A DNA stretch of 22,351 nucleotides. Source: Haplomitrium mnioides. Lineage: Eukaryota; Marchantiophyta; Haplomitriopsida; Calobryales. Positions 1 through 9,895 of the stretch are shown here, piece by piece. The position numbers and the translations under genes were made by a program. The stretch is taken from positions 1 through 22,351 of the forward strand of contig JBNGIS010036640.1 of assembly GCA_049999725.1 (NCBI GenBank), in the 5' to 3' direction. The notes below the pieces were generated by a model, which ran no database searches, had not been told where the DNA came from, and saw nothing but the letters and a program-made list of their open reading frames with translations. How positions within the stretch are numbered: the first letter of the stretch is position 1; each line of letters starts with the position of its first letter.

Positions 1-267
1 GGTGCTTCTGGTGACTTTGTAGTGATATCGGGGACTGGAAAGTCTCGTCAAGATTCTCTAGCAGCTGCAAATGCTCAGCAAGTAGATTTAGATGAGACAG
101 TTCCTCCGGATCAGAGAGAGTCTAAAGACGTGTTTGTACTATTTTCAGCAATAATAAAATTTATTTTTTCTAAATCTTTTTTGGCAAAAGTTTCATCTTG
201 TTGCTCTTTCAATTTACTACAAGTCTTTTCATCAAGATTTCATTTATTTCCCCTAAGAATAAGTTGA
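1..267 (+). other. Coding-like open fragment at window edge, unidentified
   Basis: Frame 1 is open from the first base to a TGA at 265-267. The first 130 bases or so have balanced codon use and an acidic, proline-containing stretch (residues near VDLDETVPPDQRE). After about 135 the sequence becomes AT-rich and looks non-coding. This could be the end of an exon of a gene lying to the left, or a captured gene fragment. I do not recognise the protein, and the open frame may be chance. Confidence 0.2.
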
Positions 268-325
268 CCATTTTGATAGTCCAAGAATGGTTTGAACTGA
301 ATTTCTAATCTCAAAATAATGTGGA

Positions 326-700
326 GTCTTTGCACATTGTTTAGTGTCTTTGCGCATTAAGGCTTTGTAGTTCTTGTTTGGTTTCCCTGCACACTTAAGT
401 TATGCAATTGTTGTTCAGAGTCCTGGCACCCTTTTGTCAAAGGGTGCTTATTCAATGTCCATGCTTGCATAGGCTGTAGGGTTCTTCTTTAGATGCTTGA
501 CGTGTTTTTGCTGTAGGATTCTAGTTAAAAGTCCATGCGTGCATGGCTTCGTTGTTCTTGTTCAGAGTCAAAGCAAGCAGAGGATTTAGGATTCTTGTTC
601 GGAGTCTATGCGTGCATAGGCTTTATGGTTCTGGTTTGGAGTCTATGCTTGTATAGACTTTGTTGGCTACGATGCTCTAAGTCAAGTTTAAAGTCCTTAT
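326..700 (+). repeat. Degenerate 37-bp minisatellite
   Basis: A GTC anchor recurs at 346, 420, 457, 531, 567, 604 and 641, with decayed versions at 383 and 494. Nearly all steps are 37 or multiples of 37 (one is 36). The best unit starts GTCTATGCGTGCATAGGC at 604 and ends in GGTTCTGGTTTGGA. Most units hold a small palindrome of the type ATGCNTGCAT followed by a T-rich GTTCTTGTT block. About nine to ten units are visible, strongly diverged from each other, and the edges fade out. No reading frame crosses the array. Confidence 0.7.
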
Positions 701-853
701 CTGAATAGACATTTAGGTTTTCCTATACTTTTTTTCTATCGAAAGATATATATTTTATTTCCTTTTTGTTGAATTTAATTTATTTACAATAGTGTCAAGT
801 TTTTTCAAAATATTCGAATAACCAAAATGTTTGCTTTTTAAGTTTTCTTTCTA

Positions 854-953
854 NNNNNNNNNNNNNNNNNNNNNNNNNNNNNNNNNNNNNNNNNNNNNNN
901 NNNNNNNNNNNNNNNNNNNNNNNNNNNNNNNNNNNNNNNNNNNNNNNNNNNNN
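854..953. other. Assembly gap (100 N)
   Basis: Exactly 100 undetermined bases, the usual placeholder for a scaffold join of unknown size. Sequence on the two sides need not be truly adjacent, so nothing spanning it should be interpreted. Confidence 0.98.
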
Positions 954-998
954 CCAAATCTTCAAAAAAAAAAAATTCGACTGCCAAGTGAAACAAGA

Positions 999-1035
999 AC
1001 TCAGTAGCGGTTCCTGGTTCAAAGTAGCAGCTGTT
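999..1035 (-). repeat. Copy of the right-edge repeat, inverted
   Basis: These 37 bases match the reverse complement of the last 37 bases of the window (22315-22351) at 34 positions. Reading leftward from here, the copy continues into an A/T homopolymer (964-975) and then the gap. It is probably one terminus of a dispersed repeat whose body lies to the left of this point. Confidence 0.7.
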
Positions 1036-2854
1036 AAAGTTCAAAAACATTTTGTTAATTAGGTACAATAACTCTTATTAAGAAGGAAGTAAATATAATA
1101 GTAAGTCCATATCTAGGAAAGGTTTTTTTATATGTACTTTGTAAGCTAAAGCAATAAGAGAAAATCCTTAATTTCTTTGTCAACACGTCAAGCGGATAAA
1201 GTATATAGTTGTTACTCAATGCAACACATAGGGCATTGTGGCAAAAAAAACTTCGAAAAGATGTGGGTTTTAGCTTGAATGAACCTAGTGGCACCACTAT
1301 TTTTGAACATAATCATTGTTGTATATCTTTGGCAAAACAAAAAGTACTATGGTTTCCATTACTATTTTGTATAGGAATGGATAGAACATGACATTGGCTA
1401 CAACTTTGTAGAATATGTAATGTAGTAGTAGTTGATGGAGCTCAAAAACTTATTGTTAGTGTAAAGAAGCATCTTATGAACATAGTGATGCTTCTACTCT
1501 CCAACTTATTGCTATATGTATGATGTACATTGCCTCAAAATTGCCTAGAGCTAGGATCTTTCAATTGTAGAGCTAGAAAAAAAATATGCAAGGTTAGTTT
1601 AATGACTCATTAGAATGGAAACCATAGTGCAGTCAAATATTACATACATTTACAACAGAAATGATACTTGTATGATGAAAAACTCCCAAGTCTTGTCCTC
1701 TATACAAGAAAGATGTGTTGCATGTGGCTCATCTCTGACTACTACCACCAATATCTACTTCACTATATAGTGGTAGTGCTATGTGTTGTTCTTCTTTATG
1801 ACATGCATTTGCTATTATAGCTTGTTGATACTAGTCATTGCTTTGTGATAGATCATGCCCTATAACTCATGTTTAATCCTCAGTTTTTGGTCTACCTATA
1901 CAATAAGCTAGATCATGTATAATGGTTGGTGGTGCAACATATAGTCCCTCACCACCAGACATATACATGAGTGGGAAGATATGCTCTAGTTGATTATTCA
2001 AGAAAATATGCATTCCTCTTGGAAATCTAAGCTTAGGTCTACATTGAGGTTGGTTGTTGATATTGGACCTGAAGTAAGAAGACAAATAGAACAAAAATTT
2101 ATAGTCTCTGTGTCAAATTGGCTTCCAATGCTTGGTCCATCAACTATTTTGTGGAAGTACAATGCTAGGTTGGCTACCCGTGTTCCTAATCATTAAACCA
2201 ATTATTTGAATGAGGTGTGAAAGAGGGAGTATGATATAATAGTTGGGATTTAAAACCTGGTTGTGGGACCTCAATGAAGGATGACCGTGGACCCTTAGTC
2301 ATTGCAAGCGACAAAGGTAGAGTAATTAGACATGTTGGAGAGGGAGATACATGACCTTGTTAGTAATTTTTGAGAGAGTTTGGCAAGGCTGCTTAAATCT
2401 ATAGAGACTATTGAAAGTGTGTAGACCTCACCATAGCAATCAAGACACAAGTGGCTCTACTCTAGAGTTATATGAAGCCATTTTTTATATAAAAGGCAAT
2501 ATTTATCTACAAACACCCAAGAATAGCCTATTGATGACTTTACAATTCTCGACTTTGCAACATTGCATGATCATACATTACTCCATGGTGACCAACTTTC
2601 GGATACATAGTAGAATACCACCCCATTTGAAGTGTAGTTGAATACTAATATGAGGTTTAAGACTTTTTGTCAATGGAGAGGCCTGAGAGTTTTTCTTAGG
2701 TGGTGCAACATACATAGCTTATCAAAAACACAACCAACGCCATTATTGAAGCCTACTAAAGATGGCATTGGAAGTGGTTAGAGGAAATGAGGCTTAAAAA
2801 ACTACTTGTACTCATCTAATGGAGGAGGAGATGTGGCATTTTTTTGAGTAGCAT
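1036..2854. other. AT-rich DNA, no recognisable gene
   Basis: Open frames here stay under about 80 codons on both strands, and none contains a motif I can name. The minus-strand frame at 1873-2094 is the most protein-like but has no recognisable family. A 14-bp direct repeat, GGTGGTGCAACATA, occurs at 1928 and 2699. This is probably decayed transposon sequence. Confidence 0.5.
1346..1628. repeat. Possible MITE-like unit with 15-bp terminal inverted repeats
   Basis: ACTATGGTTTCCATT at 1346-1360 is matched perfectly by its reverse complement at 1614-1628. The 283-bp interval is AT-rich, has no coding capacity and is of typical MITE size. No flanking target duplication is obvious, so it may be a chance inverted repeat. 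Confidence 0.35.
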
Positions 2855-3201
2855 GTCACAACATTCCATGTATTTTTCTATTTCTAAACATTTTGATTTT
2901 TTTGTCTTTTTGTGCCTTAGTATATAAGGCCATGTACTCTCATCGAAAGGTTATCTTTTGATATTGCATTTTATTGATTGTATGAACCAGGAGGAGAGTT
3001 GTGGTATTGCAGTTCTTGGAGAAGCGTGGATTCCTTGTGAGAAAAGGTACGTTGGTTCTTATATCGGAAGAATAACACATATTGGGAATTTCTTCAAGAA
3101 GGTATCACTCGAAGAAAAGCACATCAAAAGATTTGTGAGATTTCTATCATTCATGGTATCTTGGATTGCAATTGAGAAATCTGATTGGAAAATTGAGAGC
3201 A
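2855..3201 (+). repeat. Left (5') LTR remnant, U3 truncated
   Basis: 2855-3119 is closely similar to 10341-10604, starting at GTCACAACATTCCAT and ending at GAAGAAAAG. It contains a TATA box and, downstream, the presumed R/U5. The roughly 130-bp block that precedes this region in the right copy (10210-10340) is absent here, so the left LTR lacks most of its U3. The end at 3201 is inferred from a CA followed by a primer-binding-like site. The short open frame at 2958-3278 has a partner in the right copy only because the DNA is repeated; it is not a gene. Confidence 0.6.
2921..2928 (+). promoter_or_regulatory. LTR TATA box (left copy)
   Basis: TATATAAG in the context CCTTAG-TATATAAGGCC. It is conserved at the equivalent place in the right LTR, so it is the likely retroelement promoter core, with transcription expected about 25-35 bases downstream. 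Confidence 0.6.
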
Positions 3202-3205
3202 TCCG

Positions 3206-3223
3206 TGGTATCTCGGAGTGCTG
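3206..3223 (+). other. Candidate primer binding site
   Basis: TGGTATCTCGGAG begins with the seven bases TGGTATC that start the usual plant initiator-methionine tRNA primer site, but the following bases deviate. It lies four bases after a CA that could end the LTR. A second TGGTATC at 3155 is an alternative. The right LTR is interrupted before this point, so the boundary cannot be confirmed. Confidence 0.3.
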
Positions 3224-6200
3224 TAAGTTTGTGGGAATTTTTTTGCTAAAGATTGTGGTCTCTAAACCAATTGCATAAATTTCTGATTGTTTGTGTGAAG
3301 AGTGGTTTGATGGTGCAAAAATCTGCTCATTGGAAGATTTATGTATTGTGATTCCGTGCAGATTTTGCAGAAGAAAATTGTTGCAGAAGAAAAATTTGTG
3401 GTTTGATTCTCGTTGCTACGGTGCTCGAAGTTCCTTGAAGATCAAAAATTATTGAGCACGGATTTGCAACATCCTTTGCTATAGCAAAATGTTCTAAGGT
3501 TTCAAAGAAGGCCGTTGAATCGTTGAGTGTTGAAGAGCACAGATTATGGTGTAGATTTTCATCAAGCAAAGAGGCAGCATCGAACAGATGTCGCTAGGTG
3601 TAGATTTTGTCAAGAAGGACTCTGTTGACTTGTCGGGGAGAGAATTTTTTGCAGGTTTTCGTTGATCTGTAGCATCAAATAGCCATGAAGGAGCATAATC
3701 AAAGAAGAACTCGAAGAGTTCTACCAGTCGATTCAAATAGAGGTTGTAGCTGAAGAATCGAAGGTGTTTTCTGATGCGTGGTTGAGGAAAATCAAAGAAG
3801 TGTTTTTAGGGATTTGCTCGAGCAGCAAAAAATTGCAGAAAACAAGAAATGATTTCAAGTAGGGAATTGTTGAGCATCTGCAAATGATGTTATGGAATTC
3901 TTTGAGTAGTGCATTGTCGAGCATCGGGGCTTCTTCACAGATCATTTGCAATCTTAGATTTTGTCAAGCAAGGTTTTGTCGAGCGGCCTTGATTTCTTGT
4001 GTGCAACTTTGAGCATATTTCATTTTAAGGATTGTGGTGATTCCCTAAGAACTATGAAGGTTGAAGTCAAGTAGAGATCATCGCAAGGCTTCGCCGCTGA
4101 GCATTATTTTGTCCCATCGATTTGAGCCACCTTCATTTGAGCATTCTTTCCATATTCTATTGTTGCTTCGAGCATTCGTTATCAAACATTTGGTTTGTGC
4201 TTTGAGCTGCTAAAGGCATGGGTTTCTTTGAGCAATGATAGCATTTCCTGTCCAGTAGAGGAAATCGCAAGGTTTCATGGAGAAAGAAATCGTTGAGCAA
4301 CTGGATATCAATTTTTGCTGAAGGAGGGTAGCCTCATTCTTCTATGTGCAGCCTCCGATCTTCAAAGTTGATCAAGAGGAATCTTAGGGATTCTAAAATG
4401 CAGAGCCTTGTTGCTTATATTTTGAGAAAGGATATCACTAAGCAAGGTTTTGTGATTTATGTTGAATGCTTTGATTTCTGTCAAGCGGACTAATCCTTCA
4501 TTGAGCAAGAATTGAGGGATGAAATTACAACAGATGAGCATGGTAGATCACTCTGTTTTGCAAATGGAGACCTGCTAAGGAATTTGTTTGTGGGCAGCAG
4601 AGCTTTATAGACAAGCATTGAAGTGAGGTTTTGTTCTAGAGTAACTAGGAGAACTTCATCAATTAGAGTGAAGGCATGTTCTACGAGAGTCTCGTGGTTG
4701 CTAGGAGAGAAATTGTGTGTAGCAGATGCAAGGGAAGTTGCAGCCTTCACGCTTGCTTCTACAGCCATGATTGCTTTGTCAACTATGGAGCAAGTCGTCG
4801 AGCTGTTACTACAGAAAGTCATAAGAACACGAGTTGCGATTTTAAGGGAGGGATTCTTTCTCAAGGAGCCTTATCAATTTTGACTATAGGTGATCCAAAT
4901 TGCATGCTATCAGATTTGTATCCGCAAAGTGTCGTCGAGGGGATGATATTTGGGAAAAGATTTCCCCACACTCATTAATAGATGTCGAGAAATATAGTCT
5001 TGATTTCTGGTGCGCAATCAAAAACATGGGGTTAAGCTGCATGTTTCGAACAAAATTTTGTCAAGCAGCAAAATTGCAGATTGAGGAATTGTGTTAAGCA
5101 TCGAATCTCTATTGCATGAAATACAAGGATTTTGCTTTCCGCTTGACTTTGTTTGGTGGCAGGCAATTTGCTCAAGCAGGGAACTCTCAACATTTTCTAA
5201 TGTGGACAATTGTTCTAGGAATTTGCAACAAGAAAGTCTGAGCAGAAGTAATGCATTGGTGAAGGCTATTAACCTTGTAGGGGCAATTGTGTTGTCAAGC
5301 GAGGAGTTTTTTAGGCTGACTGTAACTATGGTAGAATCTCAAGCCGAGGATCAAGCATATTTCTAAGGGTCATATTGAGCTGCATACTCTGTCCTAGGAA
5401 GTAACAACCAATCTGATCTGGCCTGAGTCAGCCAGCATTGTGTGAGTTGTCGTAAACAGAGTACCAAGTTTTCACACAAAGGGCTACCACAATAGTTGTT
5501 GAGCAAGGGCAGTAGTTTCTTGTGCAAGACTCAATTTGCAAAGGCATTCAAGCGCAATAGAATTCGCCAGACAAGGTTGCAGGTTTCGAACAACATTGGT
5601 TTTGTCATCGATGTTCTGTTCTAGAATCTGATTGGCTGGTGGCCTTACTACTGAGATTTGTCAAAGGAAAATTGTGTCGCATCCTTGATCCCTTTCAAAA
5701 GCAAAGTCAATCAGAGTGCTGCAGGGCAATTGCACGCTAATCGAATTTAAAAAAATTGGAAATATAATATTGAGTTCAGAGAGGCTGATTCGGACCCTCC
5801 ATTGAGCGGTGCAAGGGTGGTAGGAGTCCACCAGCACACTCCTAGGGCGTAGGCTATCTGGAAGCCTAGACTTTTGCTGAAGTGAAGCAGGAAAGCCTGA
5901 AAGCTTGTTTGCAGGAAACCGAAGATCGGTCTGCAGTGCTCAAGAGAAGAGCAATAAAATTCAGTTTTGATTTACTGTCAATTTTGCTCCTAGGTTGAAA
6001 GGAAGACCAACCAACTAGGATTGGCAAGCCAGGTGTACCCTATCCAGAGGAAAAAGAAGCACCACTTGTGCTGATTTGCGCATTTCAACCGACTTGTGGG
6101 CAAGTGTCGGAGTGGCAATAGCACAACCTATGAGATGTGAGTGAGTTCAGCTTAGTAGAGGTCAACAAAGAGCTAGAGGATGGAAGGTGGTGGTACGGCA

Positions 6201-6226
6201 TCTCTTGCAGGGGCATCCAATTTTGA
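3224..6226 (+). other. Long non-coding leader of the first element
   Basis: About 3 kb between the left LTR and gag without a convincing gene. Open frames on both strands (for example the minus-strand frame 4490-4864) are short, unrelated to known domains and lie in repetitive sequence. From about 5760 to 6180 the composition becomes more even and leads into Gag. An ATG at 6180 begins a short frame (stop at 6234) that could be the original Gag start before a frame change. Confidence 0.45.
3450..5560 (+). repeat. Dispersed degenerate heptamer field (TYRAGCR)
   Basis: TTGAGCA, TCGAGCA, TCAAGCA/G and close variants occur about 30 times in 2.1 kb, for example near 3452, 3816, 3868, 3916, 3964, 3977, 4010, 4137, 4171, 4230, 4293, 4482, 4501, 5059, 5170, 5297, 5355 and 5499. 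They are often preceded by TTTTG. Larger pieces recur too: GCAGCAAAA...TTGCAG near 3820 and 5062, and CTTGATTTCT with a following G(T/C)GCAA near 3989 and 5000. Spacing is irregular, so it looks like an ancient, scrambled tandem array. Confidence 0.5.
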
Positions 6227-7522
6227 CTTGCAGTAAGACCGGCTCATCAGTTGGTAAGTGACCATACATCGGACAAAGAGGAGGCAACTCTTCCTATCAC
6301 TCAAGTAGATTCTTTGTTGTCTTGGGATATGGATGAGATGTATGAGGCCAGAAAATGGCCAAGGAGGTTCTCTGGTACAATAAGAACCATTGATCTGGAT
6401 GATTTCATCCATGAGTTTGACATTTGGTGTGATCTACAAACATTGCAGAACTCTGCTCTTTTTGCACCTTTCATGGCATGGAAAGGTTTGTTTTAGCACT
6501 TAGAAGGGCCATCTATAGATGACTACCATGAATTCAGGCAGGGTCATTTGATTGAGATTGAGGAGTGGAGACAATGTTGGTCTCCTAATTATGTCTCCAT
6601 CACCTATGGTGGAAGGGCCAGTGCCCATGTCCCTACGACCCATACAACATCCTCTAGTGGCACTAGCCACAATATTGGTACTTCAGGGGCAGAAGGAGTT
6701 TTCAATACACCTATTCCAATCAGTGCAGCAGAGAGTGGAGGAGTTCCAGTGTTTAACCCTGTGGTTGAGTTTTTTGAGCTTCTTAGGTAGAATTACCAGG
6801 GCGTGAGGATGGACAAGCTGAAGAGTCTTCAAGAGTTCCAGTGCAAGACTAGAGAGAGGTTGAGGAAAGCTTACACTAGGTTGAGAAGGCTCATCAATGT
6901 CATGAAAGTAGTGACACAGGCTCAAGCTGTACAATTTTGGTATTCCATTCTTGATAGAGATTTGAGGAGGAGAGTTAGAGATGCCACCCTTCTCAGGGAT
7001 TTTGATCCCACTCTTGCCATTGTGTTTACATTGTCAGAGCGCATAGAGCTTAACCTAGTGAATGAGCGAGTGGTCACTGCATGATTTCAGAAGGAGGTAC
7101 CAAAATCTGCGTCTCCAGCCACATCTATATCATAGTCTACGCCACAGAAGGGTCAGAAGGCTAGAGGGCAGTCAAATTTGCCATCTAATGCAAGTCAACA
7201 ATCAGGTTGTTGGACCTATGGTGGAGATCATATGTAGAGGGTATGTCTATAGGCAAAGAAGCCACAAGCAGCGCATTCTGGAGATGCAAGTGCAGCTGGC
7301 CAGCAACAGTGTGACTATTGTGGAGCCATGGGACACACCATGGACAAATGTTTTTTACTTCACCCGGAGCTGCGACAAGAAGGAGCTTGCACAAGTGAGC
7401 AAGGTAGAGGCAAGCAAGGTGGTCATGGCAAAGGAGTGAAACCAGCTGGGAGAGCTGGGGTGGGTGCTCCAGTAGCTACTGCGGATCCTAAGGATGCTAG
7501 GATCACACAGTTGGAGCAATAG
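6227..7522 (+). pseudogene. gag: Gag polyprotein with CCHC zinc knuckle (first element), broken
   Basis: Gag would form the particle and bind the element RNA. Frame 2 reads from 6227 with no frameshift but with stops at 6494, 6788, 7082, 7133, 7235, 7250 and 7520. The middle part (about 6800-7080) is an Arg/Leu-rich helical stretch with FWYSILDRDLRRRVRD, resembling retrotransposon Gag capsid regions. A perfect CX2CX4HX4C knuckle, CDYCGAMGHTMDKC, spans 7310-7351 with ligands at 7310, 7319, 7334 and 7349. A Gly/Arg-rich basic tail follows. An upstream ATG at 6180 in another frame may be the original start. Most stops are one C-to-T step from Gln (CAG) or Arg (CGA). Confidence 0.75.
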
Positions 7523-8164
7523 TTAGCTGCCATGACTACAACACAAACGAGGTCCAACTCTGGAGGTGAAGCCTCTACTTCATACGCAACTAATGGAGAT
7601 TTAGTTGGTATGTGATTCATGTGTGGGATAGCCCACATTGATGCATCTGCGGTGGTGACTAGAGCGGCAGGCAAGGCTACTGAGCCTAGGGGAGCAGCGG
7701 TGGAGTCAGATCCTCAACGAGGGGATGCTCACTGGCAGCTAAGACTTCCACAATCATTTGAGTTGACATATTTGATGAGAACCACATCCATGCGTTCGTC
7801 TCAGGCTTCCAAGGGGATGGAGAGATCAGCCAAGGTGGAGGGGAGTGCGTCTTTGGCTATGGAGATAATTAGGTTAGTGGTCGAGAAACTATTGTTTTCA
7901 GCTAGAGATGTGTTGATTGGAGGATTCACACCAGCTGAAGTGTTCAAGTTAGCAGCCACATTATGTGGGGAGACTAAGGGTGCTACTTCTAGTATGGAAG
8001 TGAGACCTGTGAGTAGAGCAGCTGACGCAAGTGCCTTGTCTGGAGGTGAGACATAGCATGTTGCGTTGGCCCGGTTGATGGAGTTATCAGCCCGACCAGC
8101 ATTTGAGAGGACGAGATTCAGACCCAGTATGGTGTCCATCGACAATCGAAGTGGTATCTTCTGA
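7523..8164 (+). pseudogene. Gag-protease linker region
   Basis: The same frame 2 continues between the zinc knuckle and the protease, interrupted at 7613 (TGA), 8054 (TAG) and 8162 (TGA). The translation is rich in Ala, Ser, Thr and Glu, with no domain I recognise. It probably is the poorly conserved spacer of the polyprotein. The long minus-strand frame 7801-8361 is its shadow. Confidence 0.45.
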
Positions 8165-8599
8165 CTTGTTGGTCCTTCAAATGTGGTGTATAGGCCAGCT
8201 AGAGTGTTATTAGACACACGTGCACAACCGTTGATATTAGGCAAGTCAATTGTGCAGAGGTTGGGATTGAGGCCCAGAGATGTGGAGATTTGCCCTTTCC
8301 CAATCCAAACTTCATTGGGAGGACCTTCACCCACACAACACATTACACGTGGAGAGATCAAGCTTAGAGTACAAGTTGATCATCCTACAGATAGCTCATA
8401 TGTGAGCGCTCGATCCATACTTACCAAGGTTGAGTCTTATGATATTTTGGTGGGGTGTACGATGCTATATCCCATAGGGTTCACTATTGATTTTTGGGAT
8501 GAGTTAGTGTTCTATCGACCTGGATGGCAATCTGGAGAAGCACCATTGAGTAGGTTATCTATCAGATTCAGTGGACCAATTGGGGGTCCACTATCTTAG
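8165..8599 (+). pseudogene. Retropepsin-like aspartic protease (first element), active site altered
   Basis: The protease would cut the polyprotein into mature parts. The catalytic loop reads VLLDTRAQPLILG, with Asp codon 8213. The family motif is D-[ST]-G-[AS], so the essential Gly is Arg here (codon 8219). Further on, YDILVG followed by the segment TIDFWDELVFYRPGWQSGE matches the C-terminal part of the protease in this element type as I remember it. Frame 2 is unbroken from 8165 to the TAG at 8597. It lies directly after Gag and before the methyltransferase-like region in the same frame. Confidence in the family is good; it cannot be active. Confidence 0.7.
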
Positions 8600-8908
8600 C
8601 CTATGGTGTTGTCAACATTTTGTGAGGTTATTACTGACTACTGTGACTTGTTGGAGAGGAATGCACATGCATCCAACATTCCTTCTGTTGAAGAGGCGTA
8701 TTCAGAGGTTGCAAGGCCAACATCATGGTCATCAGGTGAGGTGAATCCTGTGAGTGGAAGTAAGGAGAGGTTGTGGTAGGTACAAGCATCCAGGTTAGTT
8801 GAGGATGCTTAGTAGGATGCATTTGCGCTAGGTCTTGCATTGGATGGTTCTGTCACACCTGGACTTGTAAATCTTTCACCATTAGATACTATGCCGATTT
8901 CATGGTAG
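8600..8908 (+). pseudogene. Protease-methyltransferase spacer
   Basis: Frame 2 continues with stops at 8777, 8810, 8813 and 8906, all TAG. The two adjacent TAG codons at 8810 and 8813 suggest a former Gln-Gln pair. No named domain is visible. It leads without a break into the methyltransferase motif I region. Confidence 0.45.
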
Positions 8909-9394
8909 TATCATGCTGATGGTATTTGTTTGTTGGAGTTGTTTGGAGACATTAGTACATGCTTAGATGTTGTGCTCTAGACAAGGATTCCAGTTTGGCA
9001 ATATTTGTATGTGGAGAAGGGTGAGATTGCCCACGAAATCTCTTTGAGGCATCTTGCACTGATGGTTGAGCAATTTCCACAATTGCTTTCAGTTAGTGCA
9101 GTGCAAGGTTATCTGCATGCATTGCTGACCAATATTTTATTGCTAGAAGTGGACCACTTAGTTGGAGTGAGACCGATTGATATACTGGTGAGTCATCTTG
9201 CATTTGATGTATTTCGGGCACAAGGCCTTGGTTTTATTTGGGATGCAACCTTGCAGAGGTTGGTGGAACCTAACGCTAATGAGAGAGAAAGGGCAATGAG
9301 ATTTTCTATTGGTACCACTGTTGTTGTATATATCGTTGAGATTGAGCGATGCCATGTGTTGGGACAAGTCATAAATGTATGTGGTCTTACTTAG
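8909..9394 (+). pseudogene. DNA cytosine-5 methyltransferase-like domain, internally deleted
   Basis: The full enzyme would transfer a methyl group from S-adenosylmethionine to DNA cytosine. Seen: a motif I-like cofactor loop, LLELFGDISTC (8930-8962), with two glycines apparently replaced by Asp and Cys; a motif II-like YLYVEKGEIA (9002-9031) with an acidic residue after a hydrophobic strand; then PIDILVS (9176-9196). The reading jumps directly to a C-terminal segment with EPNANERERAMRF and LGQVIN, resembling motifs IX-X. The catalytic Pro-Cys motif IV and motifs VI-VIII are missing, so the centre was lost in frame near 9195. Stops at 8978 and 9392. The assignment rests on motif order and memory of retrotransposon-borne relatives. 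An unrelated Rossmann fold is the main alternative. Confidence 0.55.
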
Positions 9395-9895
9395 ATTGTG
9401 AGATTCAGGTGGAAAAAGGCTCAGATTTTGCGAGTCTGGATTGCTGGGAGGGACCCTGATTTACTCTTCTCTATTCGACGTAATGTTACTATGGTTGTGG
9501 ATCTGGATGATCCAAATGTTTGGGTGCAGATGTGTTCAAAGAGAGCTTGGGGGTTTGAGAGAGTCATGCCTATGGAGTTTCACAACCTTGTCATTGCCCA
9601 ACATCATGATGCTTTTCGATATGCTACCGTACATGGAGTTGGATATCACACTAGGATTCAAAGATTTCATCCTAATGATTATGTTTATGTGTAGCAGCCA
9701 ACACCCACGACACTTGATGTCACTGTTGGACGTCAGATTCTGCGTGTATATGAGGTACTACTACCTTCGGGAGTTTTGCAGCTAGAGGGATGTGATGGTA
9801 TGATTTGGATGGTTCATGAGTGCAATTGTGCACTTTGTCACCTTTCGACCATTGATGGCACTATGGAATTTAGTATGGCAGAAGTTCTTGTAGGT
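9395..9895 (+). pseudogene. Post-integrase C-terminal tail of pol
   Basis: Frame 2 continues with one stop (TAG 9692). The part with EFHNLVIAQHHDAFRYA and FHPNDYVYV resembles the region after the integrase core in Ty3-type polyproteins, where a helical stretch precedes a small beta-barrel (typically F-x-x-G-D-x-V-x-V). It is followed by RQILRVYEVLLPSG and CNCALCHL, leading into the PHD finger. The integrase zinc-binding domain and catalytic core that should stand before it are absent, as are RT and RNase H. The junction with the methyltransferase tail lies around 9395-9480 and keeps the frame. Confidence 0.55.

Noticed and set aside
795-1068. Minus-strand frames across the N run
   Set aside because: Most of their length is unknown bases in an assembly gap.
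2958-3278. Repeated short protein also seen at 10398-10637
   Set aside because: The two frames sit just downstream of the TATA boxes in the paired LTRs; shared DNA, not a conserved gene. They diverge exactly where LTR homology stops.
4490-4883. Opposed frames of 124 and 86 codons in the leader
   Set aside because: Short, overlapping on opposite strands, in a field of degenerate repeats; no motif.
7801-8361. Minus-strand frame of 186 codons
   Set aside because: Lies over the Gag-protease linker and protease of the first element; no domain in its translation. The lack of stops reflects codon bias of the plus-strand gene.
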